From the NCBI RefSeq assembly GCF_017848315.1, contig NZ_JAFKEC010000010.1:62001-126000 (forward strand): a DNA stretch of 64,000 bases. Reading direction: 5' to 3'. The stretch is from Pseudomonas palmensis (lineage in GTDB: Bacteria; Pseudomonadota; Gammaproteobacteria; Pseudomonadales; Pseudomonadaceae). The position numbers were made by a program, and so were the translations under genes. Below the pieces are notes generated by a model that was not told the origin of the DNA, made no database searches, and worked only from the letters and a program-made list of their open reading frames with translations. Of this stretch, positions 57,538 to 64,000 are shown in pieces (the stretch's first letter is position 1; every line of letters begins with the position of its first letter).

Positions 57538-57566
57538 GGGTCATCAAACAGTCATCATTCTGTCGT
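57538..57566 (+). promoter_or_regulatory. Pho-box-like triple direct repeat upstream of the EAL-CBS-GGDEF gene
   Basis: GGGTCAT, CAGTCAT and CTGTCGT follow each other at an 11-nt period with CAAA and CATT spacers, the spacing of PhoB sites. A weak -10 (TGAAAT, 57566) follows the first two repeats at the expected distance. The start would fall inside the terminator hairpin at 57572, so the hairpin might be part of the mRNA leader. Read by eye only. Confidence 0.4.
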
Positions 57567-57571
57567 GAAAT

Positions 57572-57608
57572 AAGGGACTGGGCGCCGATGGCCCCAGTCC
57601 CTTTTTTT
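57572..57608 (+). terminator. Rho-independent terminator after prc
   Basis: AAGGGACTGGG and CCCAGTCCCTT flank a GCC GAT GGC inner stem, followed by seven T residues. It terminates prc, but lies only 16 nt before the next ATG and directly after a Pho-box-like element. Confidence 0.9.
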
Positions 57609-57623
57609 CAAGGTAGCCCTGCC

Positions 57624-59399
57624 ATGACCGTGACCGAACAGCTCAGCGCGTTGAGCTCCATCCTGGCTCAAAGCGGCTTGCACAGCCTGTTCCAACCCAT
57701 CGTCTGCCTGTCCGAGCGACGCATCCTCGGTTATGAAGCCCTCAGCCGCGGCCCGTCCAACAGCCCGCTGCACTCCCCCATCAACCTGTTCGCCGTGGCC
57801 CGCCATGCCGGCCGCCTGACCGAACTGGAGGTGGCCTGCCGCGAAAGCGCGTGCCGGCGTTTCAGCCAGCAGCAACTGGAAGGCAAGCTGTTCCTCAACG
57901 TGTCGCCCGAGTCGTTGCTCGAGCCGCAATACCAGTCCGGGCGCACGCTCAAGCTGCTGCAGAGCCTGGGCATCCCACCCAGCCGGGTGGTCATCGAGTT
58001 GACCGAACAAACCCCCACCGACGACTTCCAGCTGCTGTTCAACGCCCTGCACCACTACCGCGACATGGGCTTTTCGATTGCCCTGGACGACCTGGGCGCC
58101 GGCTATTCCAGCCTGCGCCTGTGGTCGGAACTGCGCCCGGACTACGTCAAGATCGACCGGCATTTCATCGACGGCATTCACCAGGATGCGGTCAAGCGCG
58201 AGTTCGTCGGCTCGATCCTGCAGATCGCCAAGGCGTCGCGGGCCAAGGTGATTGCCGAGGGCATCGAGCTGGCCGAGGAGCTGGCGGTGCTCACCGAGAT
58301 GGGGGTCGACCTGGTACAGGGCTACCTGCTGTGCCGGCCGCAGGAGCAACCGCCCCGCGACGCTACCGCCATGCTGCCGTCAGCGACGCACAGTGGCGCG
58401 GTGGTGCTGGGTGAGGACGGCCGCGATCTGAGTGCGCTGCTCAACGAGCAACCGGCCGTGAGCGGTGATACGGCGACCCTGGAGGTACTGGCGCTGTTTC
58501 GCCGCCAGGCCAACCTCAACTCGCTGGCTGTGCTCGACCATGCCCAGCGCCCCTGCGGCATCGTGCACCGCCATTCGCTGTCCGACGCGCTGCTCAAGCC
58601 GTTCGCCACCGACCTGTATGCGCGCAAGCCGATCAGCCGGCTGATGAACGAGGACTTTCTGGCGGTGGAGCTCAACCAGTCGCTGCAGAAGGTCAGCCGC
58701 CTGCTGACCAGCCGCGCGCGCCAGCGCATCGAGGAAGACTTCATCATTACCCAGAACGGTCGCTACCTGGGCCTGGGGCGGGTGATCGACGTGCTCAAGC
58801 TGATCACCGAACAGAAGCTGCAGCAGGCCCGCTATGCCAACCCGCTGACTCTGTTGCCGGGCAACGTGCCGATCCAGCAATGCCTGACCCGCTTGCTGCA
58901 GCAACAGCGCGAGGCGGCGATCTGTTATGTGGACATCGACAGCTTCAAGCCCTTCAACGACATCTATGGCTATGCCAAGGGCGACGAAGTGCTGTTGAGC
59001 CTGGCCCAGTGCCTGAGCGAACGGGTCGACCCCAGCCGGGACTTCGTCGGCCATATCGGTGGCGACGACTTCATGCTGGTACTGGGTTCGAAGGATTGGG
59101 AGCAGCGCCTGAACGTGCTGCTGGACGACTTTCAGAATGCCTGTCGGCGCTTCTACCGCACCGAGCACCTGGAGGCCGGGTGCTTCATCGCGCACAACCG
59201 CCTGGGCCAGCGCCAGGAATTCCCGTTGCTGTCACTCTCGATCGGTGTGGTGCAACTGCATGCGCATACCTGCGCGCAACTGGATGCCGGCCAACTGGCC
59301 GACCTCGCCTCCCAGGCCAAGCACCATGCCAAGGATGTGCCCGGGCACAGCCTGTACCTGATCGATACGGCGCTGGCGCCTCAGGCCTGTTCGGGATAG
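57624..59399 (+). CDS. EAL-CBS-GGDEF cyclic-di-GMP signalling protein
   Basis: A 591-residue cytoplasmic protein with an unusual order: EAL domain at about residues 15-240 (GYEALSRG, LDDLGAGYSSL, VKIDRHFIDG and IAEGIELAEE with the expected catalytic residues), a pair of CBS motifs at about 260-400, and a C-terminal GGDEF domain at about 420-585 with the variant HIGGDDFMLVLGS. The EAL half looks catalytically able. GGDDF with otherwise conserved residues may still bind GTP or c-di-GMP. The two CBS motifs could bind adenine nucleotides. The family is conserved next to prc in pseudomonads. AAGG lies before the ATG at 57624; the 3' end overlaps a convergent gene by 19 nt. Confidence 0.88.
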   Translation: MTVTEQLSALSSILAQSGLHSLFQPIVCLSERRILGYEALSRGPSNSPLHSPINLFAVARHAGRLTELEVACRESACRRFSQQQLEGKLFLNVSPESLLEPQYQSGRTLKLLQSLGIPPSRVVIELTEQTPTDDFQLLFNALHHYRDMGFSIALDDLGAGYSSLRLWSELRPDYVKIDRHFIDGIHQDAVKREFVGSILQIAKASRAKVIAEGIELAEELAVLTEMGVDLVQGYLLCRPQEQPPRDATAMLPSATHSGAVVLGEDGRDLSALLNEQPAVSGDTATLEVLALFRRQANLNSLAVLDHAQRPCGIVHRHSLSDALLKPFATDLYARKPISRLMNEDFLAVELNQSLQKVSRLLTSRARQRIEEDFIITQNGRYLGLGRVIDVLKLITEQKLQQARYANPLTLLPGNVPIQQCLTRLLQQQREAAICYVDIDSFKPFNDIYGYAKGDEVLLSLAQCLSERVDPSRDFVGHIGGDDFMLVLGSKDWEQRLNVLLDDFQNACRRFYRTEHLEAGCFIAHNRLGQRQEFPLLSLSIGVVQLHAHTCAQLDAGQLADLASQAKHHAKDVPGHSLYLIDTALAPQACSG

Positions 59400-59749
59400 C
59401 TGTACTCGAACACCCGTACCACTTCCGAGGCATGCCAGGATGCTGCGGCCATGCCGTCCGATGGCCCGGAAAACCGCCCCAGGCGCTCGACGCATTCGAA
59501 AAAGCCGGTACGTGGCAATCGGCTGGCCCCCTGGCTGATCACCAGCGAGCTGCGCAGTGGCTGCTCGGCGCGTGCATCGATCACCGCCAGGTACTCAAGC
59601 GCGGCGGTCAGGGTCTGCATCGCCGGGCTTGGCAGCTCCAGGCGTTCGAGCAAGGCGCGGTAGGTCAGCAGGTGGCGTTGCCGGCGTGCCACGTCCAGCT
59701 CGCCCAGCAGCCCCTCCCATTGCTGACGGCTGATCCGCACGCCGCTCAC
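59381..59749 (-). CDS. Hypothetical protein paired with the XRE regulator
   Basis: A 122-residue soluble protein that I do not recognise. It has a helical N-terminal half (ISRQQWEGLLGELDVARRQRHLLTYRALLERL) and a C-terminal part rich in aromatic and glycine residues (GFFECVERLGRFSGPSDG). Its start overlaps the XRE stop by 4 nt (ATGA), so the two are translationally coupled. The end overlaps the c-di-GMP gene by 19 nt on the other strand. Toxin function is not indicated by any motif. Confidence 0.7.
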   Translation of the reverse strand: MSGVRISRQQWEGLLGELDVARRQRHLLTYRALLERLELPSPAMQTLTAALEYLAVIDARAEQPLRSSLVISQGASRLPRTGFFECVERLGRFSGPSDGMAAASWHASEVVRVFEYSYPEQA

Positions 59750-60093
59750 GACGGCTCGCTCCAGCCTGCCACGCCCAGCTCCCAGGCCAGGCTGCGGCGG
59801 ATCGCGGCATCCGGCTCGCGCTCACCGCTTTCAATCAGCGCCAGGTACACCGGACTGATGCCCACCTTGCGCGCCAGCTGCTCGGCAGCCAGGCCCTTGG
59901 CCTCACGCAACGCGGCCAGCTCGCCCAACGCGGGCAGGCTGGCCGGCGTGGGTGCAGCGGCGCTGGCGTTGACGCCTGCCGGCTGCGCCGTGGCGGCCGG
60001 TTGACCTGCCGCCTTCAACAACGCTTGATAGTGCTCCCAGGGCACGACCGCGTACTCGGGTTGACCGTCTCGGCTGATAACCTGAATACCCAT
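59746..60093 (-). CDS. XRE-type helix-turn-helix protein
   Basis: A 115-residue regulator. The N-terminus (MGIQVISRDGQPEYAVVPWEHYQALLKAA) resembles the start of PHD-like/HipB-associated antitoxins. A low-complexity Ala/Pro/Thr linker follows, then a classic Cro/CI HTH (LAALREAKGLAAEQLARKVGISPVYLALIESGERE). AAGGGGG precedes the ATG. A GGTATA...TATGCC imperfect dyad at 60132-60148 lies upstream and may be its operator. It is the first gene of a two-gene unit. Confidence 0.82.
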   Translation of the reverse strand: MGIQVISRDGQPEYAVVPWEHYQALLKAAGQPAATAQPAGVNASAAAPTPASLPALGELAALREAKGLAAEQLARKVGISPVYLALIESGEREPDAAIRRSLAWELGVAGWSEPS

Positions 60094-60192
60094 TACAACC
60101 CCCTTGTAAGAACCTGCGCATGTAATCGCTCGGTATAGCGCTTATGCCAAATATAGTACCAGCCGGCGCAGTATTGCAGGGTGTAACCGGAT

Positions 60193-60633
60193 TTAGCGCT
60201 TTCCCTGCTCCAGCCGCAACGCTTCGGGGGTGTCGGGGAGGCGCTCGACCACGCGCAGTTTCTCGGGAGACTGACGATTGCGCCAGGCGCGAAAAGCCGC
60301 CAGCTCGCTGTCAAACGTCTTCAGCACCCAGGCCAGTACGGCGAGATCGTCGAGCAGGCCGATGCCGGGCAGCCAGTCCGGGATCGCGTCCAGCGGGCTG
60401 ACAAAGTACAGCAGGCCGGCGACGATGGTCAGTAGCGCCCTTGAGCTGATGGCACGATACTCGCCACGCCACCACGCCACGCACAGCGCCTGCAGCAGGC
60501 GTACGTCATCCTTGAGCTTGCCCAGGCTCGGGCCCTTGCGCGCCACGGCGAAGATCAGCGCTGGCAGGCGCCCCCGGCTCAACAGGCGCTCGGCCAGCGG
60601 CAGAAAACGGGCAAAATTCCAGGGTGCTTTCAT
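60193..60633 (-). CDS. DUF1232 (YkvA family) membrane protein
   Basis: A 146-residue protein with the DUF1232 core LLTIVAGLLYFVSPLDAIPDWLPGIGLLDDLAVLAWVLKTF, a hydrophobic hairpin probably inserted in the membrane. The start MKAPWNFARFLPLAERLL at 60633 has GGAGGTGG upstream. The function of DUF1232 is not known. It is upstream of the XRE gene but separated by about 100 nt. Confidence 0.83.
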   Translation of the reverse strand: MKAPWNFARFLPLAERLLSRGRLPALIFAVARKGPSLGKLKDDVRLLQALCVAWWRGEYRAISSRALLTIVAGLLYFVSPLDAIPDWLPGIGLLDDLAVLAWVLKTFDSELAAFRAWRNRQSPEKLRVVERLPDTPEALRLEQGKR

Positions 60634-60657
60634 ACCACCTCCAACGGCAGGGCCGGG

Positions 60658-60688
60658 AAGGTTATCCACAGTATTTGTGGATAACCTT
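60658..60688. other. Inverted pair of consensus DnaA boxes
   Basis: AAGGTTATCCACA and TGTGGATAACCTT are perfect inverted arms separated by GTATT. Each arm contains the consensus DnaA box TTATCCACA. No dnaA, dnaN or AT-rich unwinding region is nearby, so this is not oriC. It lies about 25 nt upstream of the DUF1232 start and could regulate it or titrate DnaA; it may also form a hairpin, but without a T run. Confidence 0.65.
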
Positions 60689-60866
60689 GTGAACAGAGGC
60701 CATTTTCAGGCTCGACGTGCCCGTCAGGCAAGGGCCTGGGTCAAATCGGGCGTTTTTTACACACCTGTTTCATTACGCGGTCACTTTGCGAAAGCCGTCA
60801 CAGTTGCGCACGCCACCAAGGTGTGACGTCAGATCGCTCCCACGGTTCAGCCCGATCCATAAACGA

Positions 60867-60892
60867 CAACGCCCCGTCGAGACGGGGCGTTG
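60867..60892 (-). terminator. Hairpin terminator after the FKBP gene
   Basis: CAACGCCCCGTC and GACGGGGCGTTG pair around a GA loop, about 20 nt past the FKBP stop on the minus strand. A weak T-containing tail (TCGTTTA) follows. Confidence 0.75.
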
Positions 60893-60909
60893 TGCACACA
60901 GCGGGACGC

Positions 60910-61632
60910 TTACTTCTCAGCAGCGTCTTCTGCTGCCTTGGCCGGGTCCTTGATGGCGATCAGTTCCAGATCGAACACCAGTACCGAGTTGGCCGGGATC
61001 ATCGGGCTAGGGCTCTGTGCGCCATAGGCAAGGTCAGCCGGAATGAACAGCTTGACCTTCTCGCCCACGTGCATCAGTTGCAGGCCTTCGACCCAACCCG
61101 GAATCACGCCGCTGACCGGCAGGTCGATCGGGCTGCCGCGCTCGACGGAGCTGTCGAACACCTTGCCGTCGATCAGCTTGCCTTCGTAGTGAACAGTGAC
61201 CACGTCGGTAGGCTTGGGCTGGGCGCCTTCGGCCTTCTTCACGATCTGGTACTGCAGGCCCGACGCGGTGGTGACCACGCCGTCCTTCTTGCCGTTTTCT
61301 TCAAGGAACTTCTTGCCGGCGGCGGCCGACTCTTCGCTCATCTTGACCAGGCGTTCTTCAGCACGCTTCTGCAGCGCGGCGAAGGCTTCGACCAGGTCTT
61401 CGTCCTTGATCTTCTGTTCCTTCTTGCCGACAGCGTCCTCGATGCCCTGGGCCACGGCCTTGGAGTCGAGATCGTCCATGCCTTCCTGTGCCAGGCTCTT
61501 GCCCATGTTCAGGCCGATACCGTAGGAAGCTTTCTGTGCCGGGGTCTTCAGCTCGACGCTGGTCTGCGAATCGCAACCCGCCAGTACCAGGCTAACCAGG
61601 GCAACCGCAGCCGCCAACCGATGCTGTTTCAT
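60910..61632 (-). CDS. FKBP-type peptidyl-prolyl isomerase lipoprotein
   Basis: A 240-residue protein with a lipoprotein signal ending LVLAGCDSQ (lipobox LAGC), a dimerising N-terminal helical domain (KASYGIGLNMGKSLAQEGMDDLD...) and a C-terminal FKBP domain (VTVHYEGKLIDGKVFDSSVERG, then PSPMIPANSVLVFDLELI). This is the FkpA/Mip arrangement, acting on proline bonds in the periplasm. The start at 61632 (MKQHRLAAAVALVSLVLAGC) gives the lipoprotein signal; AAGGAAA lies upstream. Confidence 0.9.
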   Translation of the reverse strand: MKQHRLAAAVALVSLVLAGCDSQTSVELKTPAQKASYGIGLNMGKSLAQEGMDDLDSKAVAQGIEDAVGKKEQKIKDEDLVEAFAALQKRAEERLVKMSEESAAAGKKFLEENGKKDGVVTTASGLQYQIVKKAEGAQPKPTDVVTVHYEGKLIDGKVFDSSVERGSPIDLPVSGVIPGWVEGLQLMHVGEKVKLFIPADLAYGAQSPSPMIPANSVLVFDLELIAIKDPAKAAEDAAEK

Positions 61633-61820
61633 GCTATTTCCTTGTTCATGCGCCAAAAGGGCAATCGAGTAAAGCCGCGAGCTTATCAGGCGGCCACGAC
61701 CAATGGCTACCGGCATGAGAGCGACAAAAGGTCGAGAAGTTCAGCCAGGTGAAGGCTTCTTCATGCAGCCGATAAGCCAGTGGCCAGTATTGCAGCCAAC
61801 GCCCCGGATCTGGATGAAAT

Positions 61821-62753
61821 CTACGGGTAGTGTCCTTCGCGGTACTGCCCCGCCACTTCGCGCAGCACCTGGCACAACCACTGGGCCGGCAGGGCCTGTG
61901 GCAGCGCGGCATTGCTGCAGATACCCACCGAGCCACCGGGTTCGCGCACGCCCAGGTCGAGCTCGCACAGCTCGCCCCGCTGCAGGTCGACCCGCACCGC
62001 ATCACGCGGGGCCACCCACACCGCATCGCTGCCCAGCACATAGCGCCGGCTCAGTGCCGGGGAAAGCGTTTCCAGACGTTGCTGCGGTTGTTCGATGGCG
62101 CATTGCACGAACAGGCTGTCGGCATGCTTGCGAATGGTGGTGCCGGCCAGGGGCAGTACCAGCGGGTACTGGCCCACCTGGTTGCGCTCGATCGGGCTGC
62201 GTGCCAGCAGCGGGTGGCCGGGGCGCACCACCAGCGACATCGACTCGCTGTACAGATGCTCGAACAGCAGGCCCTGGATCTGCGGGCTGTCGGTCATGCG
62301 CCCGATCACCAGGTCCAGCTCCCCCACGTGCAACTGCGCCAGCAGGTGCGCACTGGGGCCGGTGGCAACGCTGACCACCAGGGCCGGGTGGCGCTGGTGC
62401 AGGCGGCAGATCACTTCGGGGATGAGCAGGCTTTCGACGGTCGAGAGCACGCCGATCTTCACCTGCGGCGGCGCGTGTTCCTCGCCGCGCAGGGTACTCA
62501 CCCCTTCGCGCAGGGCCTGTACGCACGGGCCGGCGTAGCGCATGAAGCGCACCCCGGCCGCAGTCAGCTCGACACCCTGCTTGCCGCGCTCGAACAATCG
62601 CGTCTGCAGCAGTTCTTCGAGCTCCTTGAGGGTCTTGGAAATCGCCGGCTGGCTGATGGCCACGGCGTCGGCGGCCTTGGCGAAACTGCCTTGACGGGCG
62701 ATTTCGAGAAAGCACAGCAGGTGGCGGAACTTGATGCGGGTATCGAGGTTCAT
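61821..62753 (-). CDS. LysR family regulator, PcaQ-like
   Basis: A 310-residue LysR regulator with the HTH KAADAVAISQPAISKTLKELEELLQTRLFERG and an effector-binding domain from about residue 90. The N-terminus (LDTRIKFRHLLCFLEIARQGSFAKAADAV) and general layout resemble PcaQ-type activators of protocatechuate genes. No pca gene is in the window, so the target is not known. It is divergent from the ParD-like/map operon across about 100 nt. Confidence 0.83.
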   Translation of the reverse strand: MNLDTRIKFRHLLCFLEIARQGSFAKAADAVAISQPAISKTLKELEELLQTRLFERGKQGVELTAAGVRFMRYAGPCVQALREGVSTLRGEEHAPPQVKIGVLSTVESLLIPEVICRLHQRHPALVVSVATGPSAHLLAQLHVGELDLVIGRMTDSPQIQGLLFEHLYSESMSLVVRPGHPLLARSPIERNQVGQYPLVLPLAGTTIRKHADSLFVQCAIEQPQQRLETLSPALSRRYVLGSDAVWVAPRDAVRVDLQRGELCELDLGVREPGGSVGICSNAALPQALPAQWLCQVLREVAGQYREGHYP

Positions 62754-62824
62754 GGCCGGAGTTTATCGCAACCGCAGCCCCTTTGCGGCGCCGGCCTCGA
62801 ACAACACACCGGCTATATGCTATA

Positions 62825-62839
62825 TATACGTTTCGTATA
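62825..62839. promoter_or_regulatory. Candidate operator in front of the ParD-like/map operon
   Basis: TATACGTTTCGTATA is a perfect inverted repeat (TATACG / CGTATA around TTT) in an AT-rich stretch 17 nt before the ATG. It overlaps the promoter -10 area, a typical arrangement for autoregulation by ribbon-helix-helix proteins such as ParD. Confidence 0.55.
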
Positions 62840-62855
62840 CAGAGTGAGTATTAAA

Positions 62856-63059
62856 ATGGGTATCGTCAAGATCGATGACGCGCTGCATGAAGACCTGCGC
62901 ATTGCCAGCGGCGCGGTGTCGCGCTCGATCAACGCGCAGGCCGAGTACTGGATTCGCATCGGCATGCTGGCCGAGCTCAACCCGCACATGACCTACCAGG
63001 AACTGTTGCGCCAGTTGCTGCGCCAGGAGCAGGCCAGCCTCAGGGAGCTGATCGCATGA
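62856..63059 (+). CDS. ParD-like ribbon-helix-helix protein
   Basis: A 67-residue protein (MGIVKIDDALHEDLRIASGAV...) that matches the ParD-like antitoxin family: an N-terminal beta strand and two helices (SINAQAEYWIRIGMLAELNPHMTYQELLRQL). It sits where an antitoxin would and overlaps map by 4 nt (ATGA), but no ParE-like toxin is present. A palindromic operator precedes it. Its role may be regulatory control of map; toxin-antitoxin function is not shown. Confidence 0.82.
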   Translation: MGIVKIDDALHEDLRIASGAVSRSINAQAEYWIRIGMLAELNPHMTYQELLRQLLRQEQASLRELIA

Positions 63060-63838
63060 GCGAGGTGATCCTGAAGAACCCGCAGCAGCTGGCCTTGATG
63101 CGTACCGCCGGGCAATTGCTGACGCGGGTGTTCGAGCACCTGGACGGCTTTGTCGCGCCAGGGGTCAGCACCTTGCAGATCAACGACCGTGCCGAGGCGT
63201 ACATCGTCGATGTGCTCAAGGCGCGTCCGGCCAGCAAGGGGCAGTACGGGTTCAAGTATTCGCTCAACACCTCCGTCGACCATGTGGTGTGCCACGGCGT
63301 GCCAAGTGCCGACGAGGTGCTGAAGGCGGGGTCGATCATCAATGTGGACATCACCCTGGAACAGGGTGGTTACATTGCCGACTCGTCGAAGATGTATGCG
63401 GTGGGCGCCATTGCCGACGAGGCGCGGCAATTGGTCGATACCACCTATGCCGCATTGTGGGCGGGCATTCGCCAGGTGCGGCCCGGGGCCACGCTGGGTG
63501 ATGTGGGGCATGCGATACAGCGGCTTGCCGAGGGCGCGGGTTACAACGTGGTGCGTGAGTACTGCGGGCACGGCATCGGCAGGCAGATGCACGAGGCGCC
63601 GCAGGTGCTGCACTACGGACACCGCAACAGCGGGCTGGTGCTCAAGCCGGGCATGGTGTTCACCATCGAGCCGATGATCAACCAAGGTGGGCGTGGGGTG
63701 CGTACGCTCAAGGACGGGTGGACGGTGATCACCCGGGACCGCAGCCTGTCGGCACAGTGGGAGCATACGGTGGCAGTGACGGCGCAGGGGGTCGAGGTGT
63801 TGACCTTGCGTGAGGAAGAGCGGGGCATGGTCGGGTGA
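63056..63838 (+). CDS. map: Type I methionine aminopeptidase (second copy)
   Basis: A 260-residue pita-bread metalloprotease that removes the N-terminal methionine of new proteins. The metal ligands are complete: the two aspartates in INVDITLEQGGYIADSSKM, histidine in YCGHGIGRQMHE, and glutamates in FTIEPMIN and QWEHTV. A full-length essential MetAP is normally encoded next to rpsB, so this is probably a paralogue with a specialised role. Its ATG overlaps the ParD-like gene, which implies coupled synthesis. Confidence 0.9.
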   Translation: MSEVILKNPQQLALMRTAGQLLTRVFEHLDGFVAPGVSTLQINDRAEAYIVDVLKARPASKGQYGFKYSLNTSVDHVVCHGVPSADEVLKAGSIINVDITLEQGGYIADSSKMYAVGAIADEARQLVDTTYAALWAGIRQVRPGATLGDVGHAIQRLAEGAGYNVVREYCGHGIGRQMHEAPQVLHYGHRNSGLVLKPGMVFTIEPMINQGGRGVRTLKDGWTVITRDRSLSAQWEHTVAVTAQGVEVLTLREEERGMVG

Positions 63839-64000
63839 CTGGCTCACCATCGCACTGCTGATCGTGCTTTTGATGTTCCGGTTCTTCAGGGGGGCTTGTG
63901 GGGCGCTTGGATCACCGCCCGTGCCGGATAATCTCTCGGCCCCCTTCCCGGGGAGCGACGGTTGTAAGGTTAGCGAGCTTATCCAGCATGGACAGAGACG
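63839..64000. other. Unassigned window edge after map
   Basis: No convincing gene is visible in this final 162 nt. A frame starting near 63846 (hydrophobic ALLIVLLMFRFF and then no stop) stays open to the window edge, but has no good start codon or ribosome binding site. An ATG at 63989 might begin the next gene. A CCCCCTTCCCGGGG inverted repeat lies at 63941-63954. Confidence 0.4.

Noticed and set aside
60658..60688. Replication origin
   Set aside because: Two inverted DnaA boxes are present, but no dnaA/dnaN/gyrB neighbourhood, box cluster or AT-rich unwinding region.
61646..62041. Minus-strand frame between the FKBP and LysR genes, ending WLNFSTFCRSHAGSHW
   Set aside because: Only about 170 nt lies outside the LysR gene, with no start codon or ribosome binding site there. 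The C-terminal part reads somewhat protein-like, so a gene remnant cannot be fully excluded.
62856..63838. A conventional parDE toxin-antitoxin locus
   Set aside because: The second gene is a full-length methionine aminopeptidase with complete metal ligands, not a ParE toxin.

Overview
The window is a gene-dense chromosomal segment of a fluorescent pseudomonad, most like the Pseudomonas putida group. Base composition is uniformly GC-rich and no integrase, transposase, phage, plasmid or CRISPR gene is visible, so it reads as core genome. Gene order matches what I recall of P. putida KT2440 (gyrA-serC-pheA-tyrA/aroA; rbdA-ABC-dsbA-like-trhO-bolA; minCDE; prc) and several P. aeruginosa loci. Paired REP-type palindromes typical of P. 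putida genomes sit in many intergenic gaps. No rRNA or tRNA gene was found.

Layout. 1-6.3 kb (minus): aromatic amino-acid and serine genes (tyrA-aroA fusion, pheA, serC) downstream of gyrA. 6.5-11.4 kb: methylthioadenosine salvage (mtnA, divergent from mtaD), then ubiG, mupP (peptidoglycan recycling) and a YciK-type SDR. 11.4-19.1 kb (minus): undA (1-undecene-forming oxidase), rbdA (cyclic-di-GMP, biofilm dispersal), an ABC exporter, a DsbA-family protein, trhO, bolA and a DUF2059 protein. 19.3-24.4 kb: fumC, polyphosphate:AMP phosphotransferase, mnmC. 24.5-29.2 kb: a three-gene operon for the osmoprotectant NAGGN. 29.3-36.7 kb: yheU, rsmI (CsrA family), ynfA, an SDR, DUF3309, actP-DUF485, betX and a membrane GH17 glucosyltransferase. 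36.9-45.4 kb: an envelope-lipid cluster (alpha/beta hydrolase, MlaA-like protein without lipobox, patatin, LpxL-type acyltransferase), minCDE, rluA, apeB. 45.5-48 kb: a large MscS-type channel. 48-54.3 kb: a GntR/UTRA regulator divergent from an ABC importer operon that contains a cytoplasmic alkaline-phosphatase-superfamily phosphodiesterase and is followed by a HAD phosphatase. 54.3-60.6 kb: quinone oxidoreductase, prc protease, an EAL-CBS-GGDEF protein, an XRE regulator pair and a DUF1232 protein. 60.9-63.8 kb: FKBP lipoprotein, a PcaQ-like LysR regulator, and a ParD-like protein overlapping a second methionine aminopeptidase.

The most interesting parts are: (i) the 48-54 kb transporter/phosphodiesterase/phosphatase locus, whose upstream region carries a PhoB-box-like element, a correctly spaced -10 and UTRA-type operator palindromes, suggesting a phosphate-regulated route for an organophosphorus compound; (ii) the ParD-like/MetAP pair, arranged like a toxin-antitoxin operon with a palindromic operator; (iii) the overlapping alpha/beta hydrolase and lipobox-less MlaA; (iv) undA beside rbdA with a 19-bp palindrome upstream; (v) a perfect inverted pair of DnaA boxes far from any origin gene; (vi) a Pho-box-like triple repeat directly before a terminator hairpin upstream of the EAL-CBS-GGDEF gene.

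Regulatory sites were found by eye. Starts were chosen from family N-termini, ribosome binding sites and overlaps.
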